From Opitutia bacterium (GTDB taxonomy: Bacteria > Verrucomicrobiota > Verrucomicrobiia > Opitutales > Seribacteraceae): DNA of 49,530 nt. The DNA is taken from positions 1-49,530 of the forward strand of contig JABGWD010000342.1 in assembly GCA_018645725.1 (NCBI GenBank). The letters run 5' to 3'. Under the pieces are notes generated by a model that made no database searches, was not told the DNA's origin, and saw only the letters and a program-made list of their open reading frames with translations. Below are positions 1-8,072 of this stretch, in pieces (position 1 is the first letter of the stretch; the number at the start of each line of letters is the position of its first letter). The translations under genes were made by a program, and so were the position numbers.

Positions 1-344
1 TCAGCAGCAGGAGCTTCCTCCAAAACGGGTGCAGCGGACTTCTTCGCTCGAGCCAGTTTGGCGGAAGCTTTTTTCTCAGCTCTTTCCAACCATTCTTCAG
101 GGCTCAAACGTCCTTGGCGAATAAGACTTTTGGCAGTATCGGTTGGCTGGGCTCCAACACCAAGCCAATGATCGATCCGGTCCATCTTGAGCTTAAGCTC
201 TTCGGTCCGGGCGTGAGCTTGGGGATTGTAGGTGCCTAGCACCTCGATGAACTTACCATCTCGGCGTACCGTTGACGGGGTTACTACCATGCGGTAAAAT
301 GGAGCATGGCGAGCGCCGTGTCTTTGCAAACGAATCTTGATCAT
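1..344 (-). CDS. rpsP: 30S ribosomal protein S16 (partial, C-terminus outside window)
   Basis: Small-subunit ribosomal protein S16, a primary 16S rRNA binder needed for 30S assembly. The visible 114 residues begin MIKIRLQRHGARHAPFY and continue with the family hallmarks VVTPSTVRRDGKFIEVLGTYNP and, near residue 70, a GAQPTDTAKSLI segment. After the S16 core (about 85 residues) comes a Lys/Ala-rich tail that runs off the left edge, so the stop codon is not seen. The ATG at 342-344 is the natural start; no strong Shine-Dalgarno precedes it. In most bacteria rpsP leads an rpsP-rimM-trmD-rplS operon, which would lie outside the window to the left. It is divergent from the tetR-led efflux operon. 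Confidence 0.96.
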   Translation of the reverse strand, partial: MIKIRLQRHGARHAPFYRMVVTPSTVRRDGKFIEVLGTYNPQAHARTEELKLKMDRIDHWLGVGAQPTDTAKSLIRQGRLSPEEWLERAEKKASAKLARAKKSAAPVLEEAPAA

Positions 345-390
345 GAGGAACGAAGTAAATGTGGACTGAGAATTGACGGAAAAGAGGAAG

Positions 391-419
391 AACAAAGGGA
401 AAATACTGCCTTTTGTCAA
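391..419 (-). promoter_or_regulatory. Candidate rpsP promoter
   Basis: On the minus strand a perfect -35 TTGACA (414-419) is followed after 17 bases by TTTGTT (391-396), a weak -10. It lies about 47 bases upstream of the rpsP start. The -35 is convincing and the -10 is poor, so this is tentative. Confidence 0.35.
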
Positions 420-486
420 TGAAATTCAACTTTGTGGCTCAACCCTTTCCAACCTGATTCACTTCTTTGACAAGTTGCAATAATGA

Positions 487-528
487 GTTGAAAAACTTGA
501 GTTTTTTCAAACAAGCGTTTAAATAAAC
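487..528. promoter_or_regulatory. Candidate TetR operator region (two inverted repeats)
   Basis: Just upstream of tetR lie two inverted repeats: TTGAAAAA (488-495) with TTTTTCAA (503-510) around a 7-base spacer, and GTTTA (517-521) with TAAAC (524-528) around 2 bases. TetR-family regulators usually bind palindromes in their own promoter and control the adjacent pump operon. Position and symmetry fit, but no binding consensus for this regulator is known to me. Confidence 0.35.
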
Positions 529-534
529 AGGCTG

Positions 535-1212
535 ATGCCTGCAACAACCCAAACAAGCTTACGGTCGGACAGCGCAAAAACCAAGAACAGGCTTTTGAAC
601 GCAACCGAGAGGCTCTTCGCGTCACATGGCTTTGCGGGCGTTACCATGAGAGGGGTGGCGGACAGAAGCCATACAAACATCGCCTCCGCCCACTATCATT
701 ACGGGTCCAAGGAGGGAATGGTCATGGCTATGCTCAAGAGAAGGATTGAGCCGATCAATGCAAATCGCCTGAAATATCTCGGGGATTCGAGAAGTCTTGC
801 CGGCAATCGTCCTCTGCGTCCTCGCGAAATCTTTCGAGCCCTGATCTTGCCGGTTTGCCATGAAATTGCCAAAAGCTCCGCCACGAGAGAAAACTTGGCC
901 CAGCTTGTTGCCCGCAGCTTTACCGAACCCGCCCGTTTCATCCAAAAGATGCACCAGCGCTTTTTCAGAGAACTCTCTGAAAATTTCATCGGGGAACTTC
1001 AGAGAACCTACCCAAAAGCTGACAAAAAAGATCTCTATTGGAACTTGCATCTGGTTATTTCCTCCATGCTCGGAACCTTTGCCCAACACAGAAGATTGAA
1101 TGATTTTTCGAAAGGGCTTTGTGACGAAAATGACGTCGAGGACCTGAGTCGCCGTCTCATCGACTTCGTTTCCACGGGCTTCGAAGCCGGCATCAATTCT
1201 TACTCCAAATGA
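535..1212 (+). CDS. TetR family transcriptional regulator of efflux operon
   Basis: A 225-residue TetR/AcrR-type repressor. Residues about 14-62 form the helix-turn-helix domain (KNRLLNATERLFASHGFAG, then MRGVADRSHTNIASAHYHYG), including the typical YHYGSKE end of the recognition helix. The remainder is a helical ligand-binding/dimerisation domain whose inducer cannot be read from sequence. It is the first gene of a four-gene operon and its TGA overlaps the ATG of the outer membrane factor (ATGA), so it is probably co-transcribed with the pump and autoregulatory. Two palindromes lie directly upstream of the start. The ATG at 535 is the first in frame that keeps the whole DNA-binding domain. 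Confidence 0.93.
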   Translation: MPATTQTSLRSDSAKTKNRLLNATERLFASHGFAGVTMRGVADRSHTNIASAHYHYGSKEGMVMAMLKRRIEPINANRLKYLGDSRSLAGNRPLRPREIFRALILPVCHEIAKSSATRENLAQLVARSFTEPARFIQKMHQRFFRELSENFIGELQRTYPKADKKDLYWNLHLVISSMLGTFAQHRRLNDFSKGLCDENDVEDLSRRLIDFVSTGFEAGINSYSK

Positions 1213-2648
1213 AAAAGATCTGCACATTCTTCCTATTCTTGCTTTTTCTTGCCGGTTGCATGCCAGTCCGGAAAAGCGAGCCTGGGCTTCCGGAGAAGAT
1301 GGCCCCGCCCTTTTGGACTACGAAAATTGAATTTCAGAAAGTCGTGCCCGAAGGCAATCAAACCTTTTGGATTGATTCCTTTGAAAACCCTCAACTCACC
1401 AAAGCCGTCCGGGATGCTTTAGTCAAAAACCCGGATATTTTGGGGGCAATGGAAAGAGTAATCGCGGCGGGGGAAAACGCCGTTGCCAGCGGAGCCGACG
1501 TTTATCCTTCCGTCAATGCGGATCTTTCCGGGATACGCAGCAAAAGGAATTTGATCGGCTTCAACTTTCCGAACGGGGACAGCAGTTTTACAAGCAAAAG
1601 CTTCAATTCCGGAATCAACGTCAGCTGGGAACTCGATTTATGGGGAAAACGCAGAGACATTCGAAAATTATCGAAAAAAAAATTCGAGGCGACGAGAGAA
1701 GAACTGGAAGCCGCTCGCCTTTCCCTAGCCGGTCAAGTTGCCAAAACATGGTTCGAAAGGATTGAGAACGAAGGACAGGTCAGGATAGCCAATGAGACTG
1801 CAAAAACGTATTCTCAAACGCAGTCATTCATTGAGAATCGTTTTGAGAAGGGTCTGGGGCTCGGTGTAGCCGGACAAGCCAGCGCATTGGACAATCACTT
1901 GGCAAATTCTTCCCTCTACACGGCAAACGCCAACCTATCTCTCAGAAAGAGAATTCTCGCTGCCACTTTGAAAAAGATCGAAATCCTACAGGGCAGGTAC
2001 CCATCTGATTCACCGGACCAAAACGGCACTCGCGTCCTCCCCACGCTCAATATGATCCCCGAGCCACCTTCACCCGCTCAGGCTCTGAGTCAAAGACCTG
2101 ACATCAAGGCCTCGGCACTTGAGATCGAAGCGAGCGGACTCGAGCTTGGAGTATCGAGAAAAAACCTGCTTCCCTCTCTTGTAATCGCCGGAGGTCCGGG
2201 AAGCCGATCCGAAAAATTCAACAACCTGCTTGACCAAAAATTCCGGGTATGGGAAGTGAGTGGCGCAATTTCGCAGCCAATTTTCCAAGGTGGACGTCTG
2301 CGTGCCCAAGTCCGCAAATCCAAAGCCCTCCAACAAGCAGCTATCAAGGATTTCAAGTCAACCGCCCTGCGGGCATTTTCGGAAGTCGAGAACGCGCTTT
2401 CCGCCGAACGATTCATGCAAGCGGAGGAGGCCCATTTGGAAAAAGCTGCCCTTGCCTCGGAAACAGCTGCCCGGCTTACCTGGGAAAGATACCAAAGGGG
2501 AGTCGAAGGTATTTTCAATACTTTGGATGCTCAAAGAAGATCATTTGAAGCAGAGAGCAGGCTCCTCTCCCTGAAAAAGGAAAGACTTCTCAATCGCATT
2601 GATTTGTATCTTGCCTTGGGAATGAAGGCTCTTTCCCCCCAACCATGA
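1209..2648 (+). CDS. Outer membrane factor lipoprotein (NodT/OprM-type, TolC fold) of RND efflux system
   Basis: A 479-residue outer-membrane channel for tripartite efflux. The N-terminus is a lipoprotein signal (basic MKK, hydrophobic run, lipobox LAGC with Cys17). The body has the duplicated OEP architecture: WIDSFENPQLTKAVRDAL opening the first repeat, the SWELDLWGKRRD motif near residue 140, and a second repeat with VSGAISQPIFQGGRLRAQV near residue 350, followed by long helices ending in a RYQRGVEGIFNTLDAQR segment typical of NodT-family proteins. It starts inside the tetR stop and its own TGA overlaps the next ATG, implying translational coupling with the adaptor and pump. Confidence 0.93.
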   Translation: MKKICTFFLFLLFLAGCMPVRKSEPGLPEKMAPPFWTTKIEFQKVVPEGNQTFWIDSFENPQLTKAVRDALVKNPDILGAMERVIAAGENAVASGADVYPSVNADLSGIRSKRNLIGFNFPNGDSSFTSKSFNSGINVSWELDLWGKRRDIRKLSKKKFEATREELEAARLSLAGQVAKTWFERIENEGQVRIANETAKTYSQTQSFIENRFEKGLGLGVAGQASALDNHLANSSLYTANANLSLRKRILAATLKKIEILQGRYPSDSPDQNGTRVLPTLNMIPEPPSPAQALSQRPDIKASALEIEASGLELGVSRKNLLPSLVIAGGPGSRSEKFNNLLDQKFRVWEVSGAISQPIFQGGRLRAQVRKSKALQQAAIKDFKSTALRAFSEVENALSAERFMQAEEAHLEKAALASETAARLTWERYQRGVEGIFNTLDAQRRSFEAESRLLSLKKERLLNRIDLYLALGMKALSPQP

Positions 2649-3856
2649 AAAATTTTATTCTCAAACTTATTCTCCCTCCACTTCTTCTTGCCTCCATGAT
2701 CGGAGTGGCTTGGTATCTTGTGCAGTTGCGCCCCGAGCCCAAAGCCAAGAACATCTCGAAGGAAGCCCCCTTCGTCGAGACCATCACTGTCCAAGCTCAG
2801 GTTTTGCGCTCTACGGTTTCGACTTCGGGTACGGTTCGGCCAAGAACCCAAGCCGACTTGCTTGCCGAAGTACCCGGTATCATCGAGGCCGTTGCGCCCT
2901 TTTCAAAAGAGCAGAACTCTTCCGCTTCCTTTCGGGCAGGTGGATTTTTTCAGGCAGGGGATCTTTTGCTTAGGATCGAAGAAGTCGACTTGCAAACTGC
3001 CGTCGCGGAGGCGGTGGCAAACTTGAGCCGGGCAAACCTGCAACTCATTCAAGAGCGCGAACTTGCCAAGCAAGCTCAAATAGAATGGGGCGGGCGGGAT
3101 TGGAGCAATGCACCCGAACTGGTCAGAAGAATTCCTCAAATTCAAAAAGCCGAAGCCGAAGCGAAAGCCGCAGAAGCCAAGCTTGCTCAATCCGAACATA
3201 ATCTCGATCGAGCTCAGGTCCGGGCTCCTTTCGAGGGAAGAATTCTTTCGACCATGGCTGACGTGGGTCAGCGCGTCGGGGGTGGCGCATCTTCATCCCT
3301 TGCTCAAATTTACGCTCTTGATTCCGCGGAAATCGATCTCTCCTTAAGTCGTTCCGAAATGCAATTCCTCGGGTTTTCCGAGCAATTGAACAAACCTAGC
3401 AAGGAGAAGATAATAACCCAAGTTCTAGATGCGAACGGGAAAATCGCGTACGAAGGCATCTTGGATCGCTCGGAGGGCATAGTTGATTCGCGAACCCGCT
3501 TGAATAGGCTGGTTGCCCGTTTTGACAATTGCTTTTCCAATCCTTTTAGAGAAACGCAGGAGCAGGAAGCCGAACCCCTGCAGATTGGTCAGTTCGTCAA
3601 CCTTCGCCTTTGGGGAGAAAAAGTCCACGTTTTTGTTGTTCCTGACTCCGCCTTTCGTACGCAAGATACCATTATGGTCGTGGATTCGAACGACAGTTTG
3701 AGAATTCGCAAGGTGGCAACCGTTTGCCGGCAAGGAAAACAAGTTTGGGTTTCCGATGGACTGCAAAACGGAGAACGTGTTTGCATTACGCCGGTCGAAA
3801 TCATCTCGGAGGGAATGAAAGTAAGAATCGCGGATCAGAACGATACCACCCCATGA
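2645..3856 (+). CDS. RND efflux periplasmic adaptor (HlyD/membrane fusion protein)
   Basis: A 403-residue membrane fusion protein linking the inner-membrane pump to the outer-membrane channel. An N-terminal membrane anchor (residues about 6-27) is followed by a lipoyl/biotinyl half-motif (TVSTSGTVRPRTQADLLAEV), a helical hairpin of roughly 100 residues rich in Ala/Glu/Gln (about 115-190), the second lipoyl half (LDRAQVRAPFEGRILS, about 195-210), and beta-barrel plus membrane-proximal domains. Substrate cannot be predicted. It overlaps both neighbours by four bases (ATGA). Confidence 0.93.
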   Translation: MKNFILKLILPPLLLASMIGVAWYLVQLRPEPKAKNISKEAPFVETITVQAQVLRSTVSTSGTVRPRTQADLLAEVPGIIEAVAPFSKEQNSSASFRAGGFFQAGDLLLRIEEVDLQTAVAEAVANLSRANLQLIQERELAKQAQIEWGGRDWSNAPELVRRIPQIQKAEAEAKAAEAKLAQSEHNLDRAQVRAPFEGRILSTMADVGQRVGGGASSSLAQIYALDSAEIDLSLSRSEMQFLGFSEQLNKPSKEKIITQVLDANGKIAYEGILDRSEGIVDSRTRLNRLVARFDNCFSNPFRETQEQEAEPLQIGQFVNLRLWGEKVHVFVVPDSAFRTQDTIMVVDSNDSLRIRKVATVCRQGKQVWVSDGLQNGERVCITPVEIISEGMKVRIADQNDTTP

Positions 3857-6800
3857 TTGCGTGGTTTGCCAAGAACGGTGTCGCCGCCAATCTTCTCATG
3901 GGGGTGATTGTCATTTCGGGAATCTTTTCCATTCGTGGGCTAAAGATGGAGCTCTTTCCCGATTTCGATCTCGATTTGGTAACCATCTCCGTTCCGTATC
4001 CGGGTGCTGCGCCATTGGAGGTGGAAGAGGGTATCTGCAAGCAGATCGAAGAAAAAATTTGGGATCTTGCGGGTATCAAGGAAATGAATTCCTTTGCCAG
4101 GGAGAACCTTGGTGTAGTCTCCATTCAAGTAGCGCTCGGAAAAGACGCCAAGGTTTTGGCGGACGAGATCAAGGTCAGGGTCGATTCAATCAGTACCTTC
4201 CCCGAAGAAGCGGAAAAACCGATAGTGGAGGTCGCAACTCAAAAGAGAAGAGTATTGGCTTTGGCCATCCATGGAAATTGCGATGAGAGATCGTTACGCA
4301 AACTAGCCGACAAAACACTCGATGACCTGACCAATCTACCCAATATTACTCAAGTGGAAATCATGGGGATCCGCAAACCGGAGATCAGTATCGAGATTTC
4401 CGAGCAGAATCTTCGCGAACATGGGTTGAGTTTTGACGATATCTCCAACTCCCTCAAGCAATCATCGGTCGACATCCCCGGAGGCGTGGCAAGAACGTCC
4501 TCGGGCGAAACCCTCCTGCGGGCAATGGGAAAGGCCCGTAAAGGTGAGGAGTTCGATCAAATCGAATTGATTTCCTCACCCAACGGGTCGAGCTTGAAAC
4601 TCGGGGATCTCGCAACAGTCAAAGACGCTTTTGAAGACAAGGCTCTTTACACTACTTTTTCCGATCAATCCGCGGTCACCCTTCGCGTCTTCCGAGTGGG
4701 CAAGCAAAGCCCACTCGACATATCGGAAAAAGTAAATGCCTACGTAGAGGAAACCTTGCCCGGATTACCCGAGGGAGTGGGCATGACCATATGGCAAGAC
4801 AGTTCCTATTACCTGCAGGGACGCCTGCAAATGATGATTAGGAATGCCTTGCAAGGCCTCCTTCTGGTATTTTTGGTCCTCTCCTTGTTTTTGCGACCAT
4901 CCCTGGCCGTATGGGTCGCCATCGGTTTACCCATTTCCTTTATGGGGGCCTTTGCCGCGATGGGGATAATGGGAGCATCCATCAACCTCGTTTCACTTTT
5001 TGCCTTCATCGTGGTATTGGGCATCTTGGTCGACGACGCAATCGTGGTAGGGGAATCCGTTTACACTTTGGGCTCCAAAGGTAAAAAACCTCTCATTGCT
5101 TCCATTGAGGGCACCCATTTGGTAGCGGTCCCGGTCACTTTTGCAATCTTGACCAGCATGGTTGCATTCGTACCCATGCTCTTTCTTCCGGGTTGGTTGG
5201 GCAAATTAATGAAAGACATTCCTCTGGTAGTCATACCCGCCTTGTTTTTCTCCCTAATCGAATCGAAGTTCATACTCCCCTATCACCTTACGCTTTGCCG
5301 TTTTGACAAGAAACCTCGAAATTGGCTGTCCAAGCTACAAGCTAAAATTTCTTCGGGGTTGGAAAATTTCATCAAGAATTCATACCAACCGTTTTTGGCT
5401 CTCTGCCTAAGGAACCGCTACCTTACCTTGTCGGCATTCACGGGCATCTTTGTCATTACGATTGGTCTTATCATAGGTGGACACGTTCCTTCGATCAGAG
5501 GCATCCCACCCGTTCCCTCCGATTACATAACGGTAAAGGTTTTCATGCAGGATGGCGTACCCGCATCATCCACCGAAAAGGCACTCGGGGAAATTGAGCG
5601 GGCAAGGTTGGAGGTAATCGACTTCCTAAGCAGTGAAGGGGAACCCAATCCATTCAAGCACGCCATGGTAACCATGGGAGCGCAACCTTTCACCGGTGGT
5701 CCCAAGAGTTCTTCAAATATTGTTTCGGGATCCAATATGGGAGAAATCAGTGTCGAATTGATCAAGTCCGAAGGGAGAAACAGGACAGCACCTCAAATTT
5801 CAGCTCTCTGGAGGGAAAGAATAGGCCCTCTTCCGGGTATCAAACAATTGTATTTCGGTGACGTGGCAGCCGGAGGAAGCCGAACCGCAATTGACGTTGA
5901 GATCGGAGGGCAAGACCTCAAGCGCATGACGCAAGCGGCTCAGGCGATCAAGGATCGATTGGCAACTTACGAAGGACTGTTCGATATTTCCGACACTTAT
6001 GCGGGAGGCAAACGGGAACTTAAGCTTAAGCTCAAGCCCGAAGGACGAGCCTTGGGCCTTACGCATGCCGATCTTGGTCGACAAGTCAGACAGGCTTATT
6101 ACGGAGAAGAAATTCAACGAATCCAAAGGGATCGAGACGAGGTAAAGGTAATGCTCCGTTACCCGATTGCAGACCGCAAGACCCTGACTGCATTGGACAA
6201 CCTCCGGGTCCGTTCCCCAAAGGGGGTCGAGGCACCTCTTGCCGAGGTGGCGACTATCGAACTGGGGCAAGGCTATCCGACGATTAATCGAGCCAACCGC
6301 AATAGGATAATCAACGTTCAATCCTCGGCAGACAAAGTGGTGGCAAAGATACCGTCCATTGAAAAGGATTTGGACGAGAGCTTCATTCCGGCTCTTCGAG
6401 AGAAATTTCCAAATCTGCGCTTTTCGTTCGTAGGAGAGAGAAAAGAGCAAAACGAATCGGATTCCGGACTCGCTCAAGCAGGGGGGATCGCCCTTTTCGT
6501 AATTTACGGTTTGCTCGCCATTCCCTTCCGGTCCTATGTCCAGCCTTTTCTCATTATGTCCGTCATTCCCTTTGGACTGATCGGCGCAGTATTGGGTCAT
6601 CTGCTCTTTGGAATGCCCCTGAGCCAATTGTCTCACTTTGGCTTGGTCGCCTTGACCGGTGTCGTAATCAACGACAGTTTGGTGATGGTTCATTACGTCA
6701 ATCAAAGAGCAAAGGAAGTTCCTGTGTTGGAAGCTGCAAAGCTTGCTGGCACCGCCAGATTCAGAGCCATTCTGCTTACCTCGCTGACTACCTTCGTTGG

Positions 6801-6987
6801 CTTGCTGCCGATTCTATTCGAGCGCAGCCTGCAGGCTCAATTTCTCAAACCCATGGCCATTGCCATTGGATTCGGCGTTCTCTTCGCAACCTTCATCACC
6901 CTTTTGATGGTTCCATGCCTTTATTTGATTCTCAACGATGCAAAGCAAATCACGAGATCACTCTTTACCCGTAAAAAAACGACTTGA
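3853..6987 (+). CDS. RND superfamily efflux permease (HAE1-like)
   Basis: A 1044-residue inner-membrane proton-driven pump. The start MIAWFAKNGVAANLLMG at 3853 was chosen because it overlaps the adaptor stop as ATGA and begins directly with the first transmembrane helix; upstream in-frame codons would add a non-homologous stretch inside the adaptor gene. The expected duplicated layout is present: TM1, a porter-domain loop, a cluster of helices about 360-540 containing the proton-relay motif GILVDDAIVVGE (Asp394-Asp395), then TM7 near 545, a second porter loop and a C-terminal helical cluster. It resembles HAE1-type multidrug pumps but the substrate is unknown. Last gene of the operon; convergent with the ArsR-methyltransferase gene. 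Confidence 0.95.
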   Translation: MIAWFAKNGVAANLLMGVIVISGIFSIRGLKMELFPDFDLDLVTISVPYPGAAPLEVEEGICKQIEEKIWDLAGIKEMNSFARENLGVVSIQVALGKDAKVLADEIKVRVDSISTFPEEAEKPIVEVATQKRRVLALAIHGNCDERSLRKLADKTLDDLTNLPNITQVEIMGIRKPEISIEISEQNLREHGLSFDDISNSLKQSSVDIPGGVARTSSGETLLRAMGKARKGEEFDQIELISSPNGSSLKLGDLATVKDAFEDKALYTTFSDQSAVTLRVFRVGKQSPLDISEKVNAYVEETLPGLPEGVGMTIWQDSSYYLQGRLQMMIRNALQGLLLVFLVLSLFLRPSLAVWVAIGLPISFMGAFAAMGIMGASINLVSLFAFIVVLGILVDDAIVVGESVYTLGSKGKKPLIASIEGTHLVAVPVTFAILTSMVAFVPMLFLPGWLGKLMKDIPLVVIPALFFSLIESKFILPYHLTLCRFDKKPRNWLSKLQAKISSGLENFIKNSYQPFLALCLRNRYLTLSAFTGIFVITIGLIIGGHVPSIRGIPPVPSDYITVKVFMQDGVPASSTEKALGEIERARLEVIDFLSSEGEPNPFKHAMVTMGAQPFTGGPKSSSNIVSGSNMGEISVELIKSEGRNRTAPQISALWRERIGPLPGIKQLYFGDVAAGGSRTAIDVEIGGQDLKRMTQAAQAIKDRLATYEGLFDISDTYAGGKRELKLKLKPEGRALGLTHADLGRQVRQAYYGEEIQRIQRDRDEVKVMLRYPIADRKTLTALDNLRVRSPKGVEAPLAEVATIELGQGYPTINRANRNRIINVQSSADKVVAKIPSIEKDLDESFIPALREKFPNLRFSFVGERKEQNESDSGLAQAGGIALFVIYGLLAIPFRSYVQPFLIMSVIPFGLIGAVLGHLLFGMPLSQLSHFGLVALTGVVINDSLVMVHYVNQRAKEVPVLEAAKLAGTARFRAILLTSLTTFVGLLPILFERSLQAQFLKPMAIAIGFGVLFATFITLLMVPCLYLILNDAKQITRSLFTRKKTT

Positions 6988-7043
6988 AGAGAGAATGTAC
7001 GGGCTTCTCCGATTACCCCCAAAAAAGAAAGCAAGAGCTTTGA

Positions 7044-7970
7044 TCAAACCTTTTGACCGTAGGCCAAAATCGTCTCGAAATGAGGCTCGACTCCCTCTTT
7101 GGCAACGGTTTGCACCTTTACCTTTCGAAATCCAGCCTCCTTGATCATTCGATAGAGTTGGTTCTCGGCAAACCCCAACCATTGATCACCATAAAGTTCA
7201 CGGGCTTTTTCAAACTGATGCTTTTTCAAGTCGAGGATGATCAGTTGACCGTTCTTCTTGAGAATTCGAAAGGCTTCGCTCAACGCGACCTCGGGACGAT
7301 GAGCATGATGGAGGGACTGACTCATCAACGCAAGATCTACGCTCGAAGCAGACAAGGGAACTTTCTCGATGTCCCCATGTTTGTAACTCAAGTTCGACAA
7401 GTTGTTCTTCTTGGCCAGTTCTTTTCCAATTCGAACCATGCTCTTGGAGCTATCTATGCAATATACTTTCTTCGCTCTCTCCGCCAGCAATTGCGAGATC
7501 ATGCCCTCCCCCGCACCCAAGTCGGCAATACTGATATTGGGCACAAGCCTGAGAAGGAAATGGCCAATGGCATCCCAAGAACGGCCCGGAACGTAATTTT
7601 TGCCCAACCGTCCGGCAACCTCGTCGAAATACTTCTCGCTGGCTCTGCGTCTGCGATCGACGATTCTGGACAATGCAGAACGGTCTGTTTTCCAAAATTC
7701 TTCCTCCGACTCCTCGACCAAAGCGAAGCGGATCAAATCGAAGCGCTGAGTAACCTCGGGATTCAAGTTATAAAAGGTCTTTTTTCCATCCTTTCGATCA
7801 CTCACCATGTCATGCCGACGAAGCAAGCCCAGATGGGAAGAAATCCTGGACTGACCCATTTCCAGGATTTCCTGAAGCTCGGCCACGGACAATTCTTCCT
7901 GAGCAAGCAACCTAAGCATTCTCAAACGGGTGCTGTCGGAAAGAACTTGCAATATTTCCGTTATCCTCAT
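7044..7970 (-). CDS. ArsR-family HTH fused to SAM-dependent methyltransferase
   Basis: A 308-residue fusion. Residues about 1-85 are a winged-helix ArsR domain (LQVLSDSTRLRMLRLLAQEE, then GQSRISSHLGLLRRHDMVSD) without an evident metal-binding Cys pair. Residues about 140-300 are a class I methyltransferase with SAM motif I IADLGAGEGMISQLLAE, an acidic CIDSSKSM motif and a DLALMSQSLHHAHRP segment, as in UbiE/COQ5-like enzymes. Such fusions are usually interpreted as regulators tied to methyl-cycle metabolism; target and substrate here are unknown. ATG 7970 is preferred over an upstream TTG at 7982 because the HTH begins immediately after it. It follows the long greA gene on the same strand, separated by a strongly structured leader. 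Confidence 0.9.
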   Translation of the reverse strand: MRITEILQVLSDSTRLRMLRLLAQEELSVAELQEILEMGQSRISSHLGLLRRHDMVSDRKDGKKTFYNLNPEVTQRFDLIRFALVEESEEEFWKTDRSALSRIVDRRRRASEKYFDEVAGRLGKNYVPGRSWDAIGHFLLRLVPNISIADLGAGEGMISQLLAERAKKVYCIDSSKSMVRIGKELAKKNNLSNLSYKHGDIEKVPLSASSVDLALMSQSLHHAHRPEVALSEAFRILKKNGQLIILDLKKHQFEKARELYGDQWLGFAENQLYRMIKEAGFRKVKVQTVAKEGVEPHFETILAYGQKV

Positions 7971-7997
7971 CGGTTCGTCCAACTACAAATCAAGGAA

Positions 7998-8070
7998 GAA
8001 AAGGGTTCTGGCAAATACCTTTTCCCTGCCATGAGGTCATCCGAGTGGGGTGACCTCAAGGTTCCGGCAG
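7998..8070 (-). promoter_or_regulatory. Structured 5' leader of ArsR-methyltransferase gene (possible cis-regulatory RNA)
   Basis: Read on the minus strand, this gap folds into nested stems. CTGCC (8066-8070) pairs with GGCAG (8026-8030), enclosing GAGGTCA (8051-8057) paired with TGACCTC (8033-8039). Downstream, GAAAAGG (8018-8024) pairs with CCTTTTC (7998-8004), and the loop of that hairpin holds TGCCA, which could compete for the GGCAG arm. No poly-U follows the first hairpin, so it is not a plain terminator of greA. It does not match SAM-I, SAM-II or SAH riboswitch consensus as far as I can judge. Confidence 0.45.
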
Positions 8071-8072
8071 AC

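Noticed and set aside
3724-3852. Upstream extension of the RND pump start
   Set aside because: It lies in the coding part of the adaptor gene and adds residues unlike the family; the ATGA overlap at 3853 is the natural start.
5800-6705. Open frame of 301 codons antisense to the RND pump
   Set aside because: Shadow of the pump gene; no protein-like features.
7998-8070. Assignment of the leader as a known SAM or SAH riboswitch
   Set aside because: The conserved core bases of those classes are not visible; kept only as a structured leader of unknown type.
8026-8070. Intrinsic terminator of the long greA gene
   Set aside because: The stem is followed by GGGAAAAGG on the minus strand, not by a U-run.
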